Source: Ulva prolifera
Taxonomy: Eukaryota; Chlorophyta; Ulvophyceae; Ulvales; Ulvaceae
Assembly: GCA_023078555.1 (NCBI GenBank)
Contig: CM041199.1
Coordinates: 1,612,001-1,676,000 of the forward strand
Direction: 5' to 3'
Length of the DNA: 64,000 bases
Under the pieces are notes generated by a model. That model saw only the letters and a program-made list of their open reading frames with translations, did no database searches and was not told the DNA's origin. The first letter of the stretch is position 1, and each line of letters starts with the position of its first letter. Below are positions 36,625 through 48,124 of the stretch, piece by piece. Both the position numbers and the translations under genes were made by a program.

Positions 36625-39619
36625 ATAATCACGGCAGCGTCACATCCGGCGAGCTAGCGTAGTTGAAAAGGGTGCACACTAGTACCACATGGAATGGTTT
36701 CATCTGTGTGAATTAAATGTGGCACAGTGGCATGTCGCGACAGCCTGCCTGCAAGTGCGGCGTGCAACAGGCTATCTCTATCGCATATCGCATGCGCCAC
36801 GGGGTATGGACACGAGCAAGGTTATATCGAGCAGGATGTTGCGAAGCGCTACAGAGCTAGCATGCTACATGCATGCTCTTGTACAGTGCTGCGCGACGGT
36901 ATCGCGGCATGGGCTTAGCGCATGCTCATAGGTGGGACACACATATTGCAGGGTGTCTGGGTGTGTACTTGATCTGCTTGCTTTTTTCGTGGTGCTACTC
37001 ACCTCGCCAACTTTATCCTTGTGACATACATGTTGCGGGTACACGAACACGTATCGATCTTTGCACCTGAACATAGGTCATGTGTTACAAGGACAAAGCA
37101 AGCAAGGCAGGTAGCACCACGAGCAGCAACCAGGGGAACTGCACACCACGCAACAAGGCACACGCATCACACGCCAACACACCCACGCACCGCCAGCACT
37201 CGCGCCGGCCACAGCCACACAGCCACACACACGACCACACACACCCACAAACACACACAAGCATCCATGTTGGGGGTTGGGTCTGGGCCGCATGCGGGTG
37301 CGTGGGTGCGTGGGTCGGGTGTCAGTGTGTCGGTGCGTTTGGGGGTGGGTGCGTGTGGAGGTGCGTGTGGGGGTTGGTTCGTGTGGTAGTGTGTAGGAGT
37401 GTGGGGGTGTGTGGGTGCTTGTTGTGCCTCGGCGTTGGCTGTTGCTCTCCTGTTGCGTGCGCGTCGCGTTGTTCGTGCTCTCCCTTTTGGTCCTGGCGGT
37501 GCTACCGGCCCCTCCGGCTTTTTCCTTTGTAACACACAAGCATCCCACCCAACACCCACAGGCACACCCACACGCTCACCCCGACCCGCACCCCGCCCAC
37601 CAGCCAGGCGCAAGAGCCCCGAAAGAAAGCACACGTAGCCAAGGCAGCCGAGCAAAGAAACAGCGAAACCCCTACAACAACCCCCGCGCCGGGGAGGCCC
37701 CCGCCTTCCCCAGCACAACCCACCCCGCCCGGCCCCTGCACACCACCCCCCGCCCACCCGCAAACCCACACCCGCAACCCCCCAAAGTCCAGCCCAGCCT
37801 GCCCACAGCACCCGGCTGCGCCCCAATGGCGGGCCACACGGAGACGCACGGGGAGGACAGCGGCGAAGCGCGGCGCGCCAGGGCCGCCACTACGACGAAG
37901 CGGCCGAGGCCGCGAGCGCACGCAGCGACGACCGCCTATCAGGCAGCCAGGGCGGGCGCGCAGCGCCGCTCAGGCCGGTAGGTCATGTGTATCTGGACGA
38001 ATACTGGAAGGTGGCGGCTACTGTAAAAGCACAACAGCAGCACAGTGTGCAGCACAGAAGCCCCCGAGCACAGCGACTTCACCAGTAGACACCTCCACCA
38101 TCGCAGGTCGTCCCAACTGGCGCACATTCTCACCATACAGGGTTGTCAGGTGATACATATTGTATGTAACATAAACCTTGCTTATAAAGTCCAGGTATAT
38201 CCCTTTCCGTGTACTCTCAACGATTATGGTGAGACGGCGCTAGTGTTCTCCTCGACAGAACACCCAGGCATCGACTCAGCGATGTGAGCCATCACTGCAG
38301 GTGAGGGGCGTGGTGCAGAACAAGCATGGACGTTCTCAGGTCTCATGCACGTGCTTCAGTTCATGCAGGCCATGGATTGCGTTGTAGTGAACCGCCCCGC
38401 GACCTGCCTCCACAGCGGCGCAATGCCATCACCAGACTGGCAATTGGCAGCATTACGCCGACTGATTCAAGCGGAAACAGCATCGGACCCAGGCTTTGAT
38501 CAGATTGAGTCATCTGAGTCGAATTGATGATATTGAACCAATGACCAGGCCAGCTCACGCGGCTCAGAACTTCGTTCTTGTCTTGTTTCACACCCAACGC
38601 CCCCATGACTTCTGGCAGGGGGATGGCCACTGGGGCCTCTTCTGGCCCGGGCGCCAACAACCCGCTTGCAGGCAGACAGTGAGGTTGCATTTTCAATCTC
38701 AGTTTGAGGCGCTTCCACGATTCTTTGACAGTTCTCTGCCATACAATTGGCCAGGCCCGTATGAGCTGGTCCAAGCCTTGCAAGGTCTACATATGCTGTA
38801 CGCTTCAGCTGTCATTCATGTGGCGGTTCCGAGCCTCTACCGACCAGGCCATCCTGCTTGCACCTTGGGTGGTGAGTCAGCGAGCCCTGGGCGCAGAGAT
38901 GTGTTCATGGTTGGAACTGTGAATAATTCGGACTGCTGACAACAGACGCAGGCCAGGTGCATCTGTGCCACTCTCTGCCGAACAATGATATCATTCATAT
39001 GCGCCTCATCTGACATGAGAGGTGGCTCGCAATCTCTCACACCACCTCGCCAAGGACGTGCAAACAACAGATCTTGTTGATACGAGACAGCGCCCGTAGT
39101 TGCTTGTTCCGTATAGGCACAGCCGTGCACGGTTGGCGGCAACATGTTTCAAGATGGCTACATGGTATGCATCTGCCTGCACAGCGGGTCTCCATCTCGT
39201 GCGAGACAGCGAGTGCACGCGCAAGTGAAGGCGTGGAAGTGTCTCCAATCGAGATTGATGTGCAGCGGGCAACTTTGGCTCCGTGTCCTGTCTCTGAGGC
39301 ATACCTGTTGCAAGCCTTGTCGTGATCTTGTCCTGCCGGTGCTTGCGCACAACCTCCCTGTGCCATTGCGTCGACACCGTCTACGACCAGTGAAGACAAA
39401 AGCGCTTCACTGGCCTTGAACGTCGTATCGGCATCGTAGCATGGCCGCTGCCCGCTCCCTGAGGGGCAAGTCTCGTCCGCGATCAGTCGTTCTGGCATCG
39501 CCTGCCGCCCTCACCAGACCATCCTGCAAGCGAGTACGGGCTCCGAGCCGTTCATGCTAATCGCTTTGAAATTATGAGTTGGTTCAGAATCAAAATTTCT
39601 GCAGGCTCAAGTGCGCACC
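36625..39619. other. Divergent spacer with a foldback element, no confident gene
   Basis: Both flanking genes point away from this 3-kb stretch. It contains the foldback element at 37081-37536, then a C/A-skewed low-complexity zone to about 37850. A match to the short CCATACAATTGGCC-like repeat lies near 38735. Frames at 38361-38783 and 39037-39498 on the minus strand are open but look non-coding: cysteine-rich, without motifs or splice partners. Confidence 0.5.
37081..37536. repeat. Foldback (inverted-repeat) element, ~456 bp
   Basis: The left end is TGTGTTACAAGG leading to GGCAGGTAGCACC; the right end, read in reverse, is TGTGTTACAAAGG leading to GGCCGGTAGCACC. Between them the left half is CA-rich (CACAC words) and the right half GT-rich (GTGGGTG words), so much of the element could fold on itself. 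A single near-identical arm lies at 56899-56932. No target duplication could be assigned and no coding capacity is visible. Confidence 0.6.
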
Positions 39620-42355
39620 ATGGCCGATGCATCAAGTGATACCGGCCGGTACAGATCCGAAACAACTCGTCGCGAATGTGATAGCATAATTATGACGATT
39701 ATCCCGAAATCTAGACATTCAAATGCTGAACAGGATGATTGTGCTCCATTCTTATGCTTCTGGGCTTGCGAAAGTGAACTGCCTGCAGTGTTGTGATCTG
39801 TGGAGGGGGGGTCATCGGAACAGCAATCGCGTACTACCTGGCAAAGAAGGGGGTCACATCCACCGTGGTTGACCGAAGTGGCATTGCAGCGGCTGCATCT
39901 GGTCGAGCTGGGGGCTTTCTCGCTCGAGACTGGAACGATGCTAGCGCCTTGGGGCCACTCACACAACTGAGCTACAAGCTGCACTCGGGTCTAGAAGAGG
40001 AGCTAGGCGTCCCACTAGACTACAGGTGCCGCACCTAGCTTACCTTCATCAACCGCAGCCCATTTGTGCTGTCAAGGCTTGTGCACCGTCGTGTATGCGC
40101 AGCAACTCACAGCAGCACCCTTTCCTTCTCGGGATCAGCACAGCCCTGGCTGGCATATACGTCACACCCAAGCTGAGACATGAGTTGACTCTTTTCACAG
40201 CTGCGTTAGGGATCATCCAGCCCCGACGTGGCTCATGAGTCCTCATTGCGACCCAGAAAGTCACTGCAATAAACCAACCTGTGCATCACCGACTCTGAGC
40301 TGCAGGCCTCTTGACACGTTCTCAGTGGAGGCGATCGAGCAAGGAGGACTGCTGCATCACGGCCGCGGCCACAAGCAGCTGCCCCAGTGGGTCAGCGGCC
40401 ACATCGTCGCTGCCTCGGTACGCCCCCTCGTGACCACTGCTGACCACAACCTCGACGCATGGCAACGTACCAACAGTCCGAAGCTGGGAATCCCAACAGT
40501 CCCAGGCACCTGTTCTCATGCCCAGACCGTCCCAGGCGCGGACTCCGATGAGACTGCCCAGACAGTCGCGCCCGCCATCCAGGCGCGGCTGCCTGGGCGT
40601 GGCTGTGGGTGTGCTGCAGTCGCGGCATGCCTGCGTGCGTGGCTGCGGGCGACGCTGCATATGTGGTCCCGTCAATTCGGAGATGTCAATGTCCTTCAGG
40701 ATACGGCTCAGCAAATTTAAGTTTGCTTTACTTTACACTGCGAGTTTTAAATCGATAAAGCAGGAGAGGCATTGAGTATCGCGGGGGCAGGACTGCGTGC
40801 GTGACTGTGGACGCGGCTGCATGCATGGCTGTGGGTGTCGCTGCGGCGGTGGCTACAGGCGTGGCTGCGTGCGTAACGTGTGGCGTGGCTGCAGAGGCTC
40901 GGGGACACGGCGACGACGGCGCAGGTGCACCCCCGCAAGCTCACCGAGGCATTCATGGCTCGCGCCACCGCCCTCGCCGGCTCACGCTTCCGCGCCGGCG
41001 CCATCGACGGCGTCCTCACCACCCCCCACGGCACCCCTGACCGGGCCGTCACAGGTGCGGGGGCCACCTGAGCTGCACTTGTAGCCACAGCGCTGTATGT
41101 CCTTCGCCGGCAGGAGTGTTGCCTGCGGGTGCAGAAGGTCTGCGATCTGCTGTGTGTTGTGTATACACGCCCGGGCGGAATCCCACACGCCGTATACGTA
41201 GCCGCTGGGCGGCAGTGCGAAGTCAAACTGTTTTGTTGTGTGTTTCCCTGGATACGCCTGGGAGCCCGGCACGGAGGTGGCAGTGTGGTGCAGGGGTGCG
41301 GGTGGACGGGGAGGTGGTGGAGGCGGACAAGGTGGTGGTGGCGATGGGGCCGTGGAGCAACCTCGCGGCGGCGTGGCTGCCGCTGCCCATGGCCGTCTCT
41401 GGTCACAAGTACCACAGTGCCATCCTCGAAAACCCTGCCGGCGTCGAGGTACGGCGGCCGCGGCGGCCCCTGCAGGCGCTCGCCGTACCACTGCTGCTGC
41501 TGCAAAGCGCCCCTGTCTTGTACCGACATGTTTCATTTCTAGTTCAGCTCTTGTTCAGTCCTTTCAAAGTCCCTCTGCTGTCCTTCTACAGTCTCTCTTC
41601 AGTACTTCTACAGGCTGCAGTCCATGTGACTGCTCTGTTGCCGGGGGGCGCACATCGCAAGGTCACGATGCTGTGGAGTTCGGGCGGGTAGGTGGCTTCG
41701 CTGTGCAAACGTTGTGGTGCAGCCGGTGCTGTGGAGTTGAGCTGATGTAGTGCATGCTTTGCGCGTCGGGCTCGGCGGCGCCCCCGCCATGCATTGCGGC
41801 GATGCCCACCCCCCCCGACACACATGCTGCAGGCCCGCCGGTGCAGACACCGTGGTGGTGTGGGGCGGTGAGTACACTTTGATGTGTTGATGGGCGGACT
41901 GAGTGCAGATCACCGCGGCGGCGCTGTTCACGAGTGTGCGCACGGCGGCCGGCGGCGGCCCCCGCCACGACCCCGAGGTGTATCCGCGCCCCGACGGCAC
42001 GATCTATGTGTGCGGCGAGCCGGGGCACCCGGCGCTACCCGCGACCCCTGACGACGTGCACGTGCACGACGAGACGGCTGACGTCGTGATCGGGCAGTGC
42101 GGCATCGCCGCGCCGCCGCTCGCGACCGCGACCGTGCGGGAGCGCAGCGCGTGCTTCCTGCCGACGACGGCGGACGGGCTGCCGATGCTGGGGGCTGTGG
42201 CTGGGGTGCGGGGGGCGTACGTCGCGACGGGGCACAGCTGCTGGGGCATCCTCAATGCGCCAGCAACGGGGGCGGCGATGGCGGAGCTGATCGTGGACGG
42301 GCGGGCGGCGTGCGTGGACCTGTCGCCATTCGACCCGGCGAGGTTTGTCGATTGA
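39620..42355 (+). CDS. FAD-dependent oxidoreductase of the DAO fold, 6 exons
   Basis: Exons 39620-39648, 39789-40025, 40306-40417, 40895-41054, 41294-41448 and 41909-42355 join in phase to 379 residues. The dinucleotide-binding start VVICGGGVIGTAIAYYLAKKG, ending at an acidic Asp (VVDRS), is a Rossmann motif for FAD. GRAGGFLARDW, TTAQVHPRKLTEAFMARA, VVVAMGPWSNLAAAWLPLP and PEVYPRPDGTIYVCGEP then GLPMLGAVAGVRGAYVATGHSCWGI follow in the order of glycine/D-amino-acid oxidase-like proteins, the last being the C-terminal FAD-contacting loop. The layout resembles the yeast TDA3-like and plant FAD oxidoreductase branch rather than true D-amino-acid oxidase; the substrate is unknown. The first exon, MADASSDTGR, is only 29 nt and was chosen for phase and a GTACAG donor; it is the least certain part. 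No membrane segment or clear targeting peptide is seen. Confidence 0.88.
40657..40736 (+). repeat. Dispersed ~85-bp repeat, copy 3
   Basis: Begins CATATGTGGTCCCGTCAATTC and ends GCAAATTTAAGTTTGC followed by TTTACTTTACACT. The terminal palindrome is kept by paired changes (GTAAAT..ATTTAC to GCAAATT..GTTTGC). It lies in an intron of the FAD oxidoreductase gene, same orientation. Confidence 0.85.
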
Positions 42356-42618
42356 CGGCGTGTCAGCGGTGCGGGATGCAGTGGCCACAGGAGGACAGCG
42401 TCAGTGTCTTGCACGAAGTAACGCTTGTTCACTGTCACTGTGCGTCATCAGCGCTGTGAACACGGTTGAGTTCTAGTGCTGAGATAGATCGTAGTGGATG
42501 CTCAAGTTTTGCATTGGTTGCGTAGACATCGAAGATCCGACAGATGTACATCAGTGTGCGGATTTTTCACGCTGCGCATGCGTGCGCTATGGCTTGAACA
42601 TCGTCCGATAGTGTGATT

Positions 42619-45040
42619 ATGCAAAAGCGTGTGCTGCCAGTGCGTGGCTTCCCGAGCCTCGGCACTGAGGTTTGGGAACTGCCCGCGACCGCTGCCCCAA
42701 TTGTTCACATCTGCATCGTCCCCGGGAATCCTGGAGCAGCAGGTGTGGAACAACGCCTACGTAAGGGCGTTCTCTTGCATAATTATGTCTTACGTGGAAT
42801 TCATCGCGCTGAGTTTGCGGAGGCATTTTCACACGCGATGCCGCTGTGCACAGTACTTCCAACCGCAGCGGTCCAACTTGCCTTGTAGCGACTCGTACTC
42901 CTTTTCGACAACGAGATAAAGCAGGCTGTATATCTGCAGGCTATTACAGCAACTTCATGGGCTGCCTGCACCGCGCGTTCGATGGAAAAGCGATCATAAG
43001 CAGCGTCGCGTCTGTGGGATTCCATACACAGGACAGCGATCTCCACAAACACTACCGCACGTTCACGCTACAAGAGCAGTGTGCCCATAAGGCTGCGTAT
43101 CTGCAGCAGCACGTCTTCCCATCTCACGACCTGCCCGTCGTGGTCATGGGCCACTCCATCGGCATCTACATGGCCATGCAAGCTGTTCGTCAATGCGAAA
43201 GTGAATCAAATGCCGAGCGCCAGCAAAATGGTTCCAGTTCCGGAGCCGGTGCCAATGGGAGCGCAGAAGTCCCTGATCTCCAGTCTGAAACGAACAGGTA
43301 GCCTCTGATCCACCACCAACTTGCTTCCACAAACACCACACATCCCAGCAAGGGCGCCTGCGCTAGCCACTCACGAAACGCCACGTGCAGAGTCATTCAG
43401 CTGGTTGGGCTGATGCCGTTCGTCCGCACAAGCCCACATCATCCAGTGCAGCGCCGCCTCCGGTTCCTAGCATCGATCCGAGCCCTCCTAGCTGCTGCGG
43501 CGACAGTCTTCACCCTCCTCCCCTTGCCACTACGCCACTACCTCGCAGTCGCCGGTGGAGGCAAGATGGACCAGGACAGCGTGGACGTCACGGCCGCGCT
43601 GCTCCGGCCGGACGCTGTTCGAGTCGCCTTCACTCTCGCACACCACGAGTTCCGAGACCTAGACCACGACGAGACGGACGGCTGGGGCGACGTGAGGCAC
43701 TTTGCTTCGCAGGAGAGGTGCGTGTGCCCTGCTGAGCGGTCATCATCCCTGGATCACTCACTGCAGTGGTCCATGCAAGCCCTCCTCCTCCTGCGGCTTT
43801 CTCGTGCCGCAGTCCTCACACCCTCTTGCTGACAACATTCTGCTGGTAGAGTGCGCCTTTGATGAAGGAAGCATTCAATCGCAAGAACAGCCCGTGACAG
43901 CCTTGAGTGAAGGAAATTCTGCCTAGGCATGTGTCATCTGCTTGCTAGAGAGGATCGAGAATGACATGAACGGCCGTGCCTGCTAGCAAACACCCTCCCC
44001 GCGAGCCCCCCACGTATTTCCCTAGCATCGCTGCTACATTCTTCTGGGTGCGGCTGCAAGGTAGCTCTGGCAGGCTGCTGATGGTGTGCAGGCTCGCGGT
44101 GCTGGCGGCTCCAGAGGACGCGTGGTGGCCACAGGCGCACCACGACCGCGCCGCCGCGCTCCTCCCGGACCACCTCGTCGAGCTGCAGCCGCAGCAGGCG
44201 CATGCATTCTGCACGCAGCCGACGCGCTGCCTCGCCGCCGCCGCCGCGTGCGAGCGCTGGGTGCGCGGAGCCCTGGCGCGGCGCGGCCACGGCGGCGGCG
44301 CGGCGGCGCCGCGCGCGGCGTCAGCGGCCGGCGCGGGGGGGCCGGTAGCTGTGCCGGGGGCCACGGCGGCCGCGGGAGATGCGGCGGGGGTGCACAGGTA
44401 GGTGCGCGCTGCTGAGGTCGGCCGTTGTTACATCGGGGCCTGGCATGCCGATGGAGAGTGGCTGCCGGTGTGCGTGTGTGCATGTCATCATGAGTGCAAT
44501 GCATGGGCAGGTGCGTCTGCATTGCATCACGAGCATCAGGAGTGCACTGCCTGTGCATGTGTGCGTGTGTATTGCATGCTACACAGGTCCCCCATGCAAG
44601 TGGTGCCGGAGGGGTTGCGAGCCCGGTGCGACCAGGGTGGGTCCGGGTGGGGGACGCATTGGGACACTGGGGGCCGACATGCTGCCGTGCCAAGCACAGC
44701 GTCAAGACACAGCAATCTTATCGAACCGATCTAATTGATCATTGATCTGGCCCGCCCGTTTGTGCCATCACTCACGCACCCTTTGGCGGACGCACTGTGA
44801 TGCGCCGGGCCCATGAGGCGCATGTGCATATGTTTGAGGCGACCCCACGAGACTGATCGCGGAGTGTGTGAGGCCGTGTGCTGTGCTTGCAGCGGGCGCA
44901 GCAGGCAGCACGCAGCGGCTGTGATGCTGAAGCCGCGGGGCTCGCAGCGGCCGCGGGTGCGCCGAGGGCGCGGCGGCGTGGCCGGGGGCGCCAAGGCACG
45001 TGCCGCGGCCGCGAGGACGCGCACGGGCGCGCTGCGGTGA
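42619..45040 (+). CDS. LDAH: Lipid-droplet-associated hydrolase (LDAH) family alpha/beta hydrolase, 5 exons
   Basis: Serine hydrolase fold; animal LDAH binds lipid droplets and influences sterol/triglyceride turnover, though its substrate is debated. Exons 42619-42742, 42940-43297, 43391-43717, 44092-44397 and 44893-45040 join in phase to 420 residues. VHICIVPGNPGAAGYYSNFM is the family oxyanion-loop motif. The nucleophile elbow GHSIG puts Ser at about 114. VIQLVGLMPFVRTSP is the conserved strand-helix after it. APEDAWWP gives the likely Asp (about 279) and QQAHAFC the His (about 307), so the triad is intact. A hydrophobic stretch (ATVFTLLPLPLRHYLAVAGG) could be the droplet-associating segment. 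Longer than the ~325-residue human protein because of a Ser/Gly/Glu/Asn-rich insert after the nucleophile helix and an Ala/Arg-rich tail. It follows the FAD oxidoreductase on the same strand at 263 bp, with no sign of co-transcription. Confidence 0.9.
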
Positions 45041-45974
45041 TGATGCGGGCCCCGGAGCAGCTGGCGCCAGTGACCCGAGGCCGGAGGGCTCTGCTGGCTG
45101 TGCGGAGCTTGAGCGAAGTGCACATCATGAGAAGAGTATGTGGACGGTACATCTGGAAGATAGCCTGTGGCATATATAAGTAAACTCCTGCCGGCACAGC
45201 GTCGAGTGATTTCTGGCATCCATGAGCTATGTTTCTGGGGTTTGGCGGTACAGGAGGGGCTGATGGTGTGAGGGATACAATTGCATCTGGCTGGTCTGTG
45301 GTGGAGCTGTTTGAAAGCGTCAGCAGTGTGGCTGCCTGGTCGACGCCTGTGCCTGATGGCATGGCCATACATTTGCGGCCATGTGCTTCTGTGTGCAATC
45401 TCGTGTTGTCTGCAATTTTTATTTGCCATCACGAATGTAAATCAAGCACCCTTTTCACCTGGAGGGGTACCCAGAGTGGTCTTGCAGCAAACCTCGCCTG
45501 CTGCTTGTGCGTCCAAAGATTGATCAGCCCCCCTCTGCCTGCTGCACCAGCCTTCAACACAGTATTACAGATGTTTGCCACAGCGTTGGTGTCGATTCTC
45601 AACCTTGGGAACCTGGTGCACAGCTATTAGTCCGGACGCGTGAGTGCCGGAACTACGTGCATGGCAGTGAAACGGCCCAGCAGCACCAGCCGATGTCGTT
45701 CATAGAAGCGATACACAGCTGCATGTTCCATTGTGATTGTGGGTGACCGCTCTGTGGCAGTTGTGTGCGTGATGCTCCCCCGTTGTGCTTGATCGTTCGA
45801 ACACCGCGCGGGTGATGGTCAGACAGGCCTGACAAATACTCGCAGCAATTGTGGCTCTGATTGTGTAATTGTCAGAATGCGTCTCCATTGCCCTTTGCCC
45901 GTGAGCGCGTCGTCACGCACAGACTCCGCTCGTGAACGGTACATAACACCAGCGTCCGATTGAGGGGTGGCAAA
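45041..45974. other. Spacer between the LDAH-family and WD40 genes
   Basis: Both genes read rightward, so this holds the 3' end of one and the promoter of the next. A CATATATAAG word is at 45170-45179, but it lies about 800 bp before the WD40 start and cannot be tied to it. No exon-like sequence was found. Confidence 0.5.
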
Positions 45975-48124
45975 ATGTCGTGGCGATGCGGATATGGTCA
46001 TCATGGCAGGATATTTGACGTCAAAATCTCTCCTGCCGGTGATCGTTTGCTGTCTGCTTCCGAAGACGGAAGTGCCAGAGTATGGAGCTTGGACAGCGAG
46101 ACGGTCACACAGCAGGCATGCGTCTCCGGTCACAAAGCGGAGGTCACGCGTGCATCATGGAAGAGTGATCAGACAATGATTGCCACAGGTACGCTTACGA
46201 TCCGTGCAGGCCCGCAGCCGGTTGCACTGCAGCGTTTGAATTGAAACAAGCATTCTGTTGCGCAGGATCCGCTGACACGACCGCGATGATATGGAGCCTC
46301 AAGCACGACTATGCTTCTGAGTGTGTGGCCGTCCTCGATGGACACGCCGAGGAGCTGTACTGCTGCGAATGGGTGCGGGACAGCGAACATGTCGTAACTG
46401 CCAGTGGCAGCGATGTAATGCTGTGGGACATCTCCAAGACGAGAAGGATTGCCCAGCTACTGCTGCAGAGCTCGTCAGTTCACAGTGCGCCCTATCCTCA
46501 TCCAACCAGAGCTGCCGAGTGTGTGTGCGAGGCAGGCCATCATCGAGCGATGTCTGGAAAACTCGGCTCGTCCTGCAGTCACAGCCGCTCCCGCAAGTAA
46601 GCCAGGTTCATATATAAGACGCACGTAAAAGCGTCATTCTCGCCTCAGGTGCTCAGTCAGTACGCACCGTGCATACGCGAACACAGCCAAGGCCTGAAGA
46701 CCTTGTTGCCATGCTGTTCAGCACTAATGGATGCACTCACCGTCCGACGTCCCTGACATCCAGCCACGACCTGCAGAAGACATTCCGCCGCTCTGGAAGG
46801 ACCTGTCCATCTTCAGCTGCACACAGCACCCAAGCGACGCCCTGCTAGCGAGCGCCTGCAGCGATGGCAACGTCCACATCACCGCCCTCCAGCAAGCCAG
46901 CCTGCAGCCTGTCAGGATGCTACCAGTCGCTGAGGACCTCGGCACAGCCACAATGTGCTCTGCAGCTGCTTTCAGTGGCGACGGCCGCCTGCTGGCGGTC
47001 GGCACCCGCTGCAGTGCTGTCCTCGTCTACTGTGCCTCCAGTTGGAAGCTCCTGCACGTACTCGAGCCTCCAGCCATTCCAGGCAGCGCGCTCGGAGCCA
47101 CAAGCTGTTCCTGGGACACACAGGTGCAGCTGCCTGCCTCTCTGTGCACCTCACTCCCCTTATCCGCTTCACTGGCGCCACTTGCTGCTGCAACATCTTA
47201 CACCGATGTGCTCCGTGAGTCGGTGCTGGTGGTTTGGTTGCTCTCTTTTGGTGCTCCGCCATACAAAATGGCCCGAGATCTTGTAGTTTATTCGTTCTCA
47301 CACGGACGCGTAGATAGAGCAGCGCCTGTCCGCCAGAGTCACTGGCTCATGTCAACCCGCCTAATGGCAGCAGACATCCCCAGCAGACCCGCCAAGCCTG
47401 CCCTCCGGCATGCTATTCTGCACATGTGGGGGGCAGACCCACCCTGACGCTGCCCCCACCGACGCACACATCTGTCAGTGTGTCCCGCCATGCATTCTGC
47501 ATGGCAGAACACCCAGACAGACAGCACCTCCCCTCGGCGACATCGCTACAGGGGCGGACGGGGGTCTGTGCGCCGCAACGGCAGTTGCCTGCAATGCTGA
47601 CTCAGTGAAATTATCATTTTTTAAATCGCACTACACCTGCCCGCCGCCACTGCCCCGCATGCATGCAGGCCCTCGACCCAGCTGTCCTCACCACCTCCGG
47701 CGCGGCAGTCGAGCGCTGGCAGCCCAGCTCCGGGGCCCGCTCCACCCTGCGCTCCCGCTGGCCCGCGCGCACGCTCCTATGCATGGACTGCCGCCAGATC
47801 AACGGCGCAGAGGTGGTCGTGGCTTCAGGGGAAGCGGTGCCGCAGCCCCGCGAGGGGGACGCCGCGCCCGCGAGGCCCCCAGCGGCGGCGGAAGAGGAGT
47901 CTTCCGCGGCGGGCGGAGGGGGCCTCTTTGCGGCCGGGGGGCTTGAGACGGCGGGGCGGAGGAAGCGGAAGAGCCGGCAAGCCGAAGCCGGTGCGCGCGA
48001 TGGCGCTCATCCCGCGGCCGCGGCGGGTGTGGCCGGCAGCGGCAGCATGCATGCACAGCACAGCGTTCCGAGCGCGGAGGGGCGTTCGCCGCTGGAGGTG
48101 TGGCGGACTCGCTGCGGTGACTAG
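45975..48124 (+). CDS. WD40-repeat protein, 4 exons
   Basis: Exons 45975-46188, 46266-46484, 46777-47123 and 47669-48124 join in phase to about 411 residues from ATG 45975. WD-type blades are clear: GRIFDVKISPAGDRLLSASE with DGSARVWSL; KAEVTRASWKSDQTMIATGS with DTTAMIWSL; EELYCCEWVRDSEHVVTAS with DVMLWDI; and DALLASACSDGNVHI, AAFSGDGRLLAVGT and LTTSGAAVERWQP in the later part. Enough blades are present for one propeller. The last ~90 residues are Ala/Glu/Gly-rich with a basic GRRKRKSR cluster that could be a nuclear localisation signal. The orthologue group cannot be named: WD repeats are too generic and no extra domain is present. The exon 2/3 junction (A|GTGCGCCC to GCAG|AAGAC) rests on phase and motif. 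Confidence 0.8.

Noticed and set aside
37180..37440. Telomere-like or structured-RNA region from the CA/GT-rich sequence
   Set aside because: The CACAC/GTGGG words are irregular, not a fixed repeat unit, and they lie between inverted arms. A foldback element fits better.
38361..39498. Minus-strand coding exons between the membrane protein and the FAD oxidoreductase
   Set aside because: Frames are open by chance: irregular composition, no conserved motif, no donor/acceptor pair with agreeing phase.
45170..45179. TATATAAG promoter for the WD40 gene
   Set aside because: It is about 800 bp from the ATG, and a similar word at 46609 lies in an intron of the same gene, so the word is not specific.
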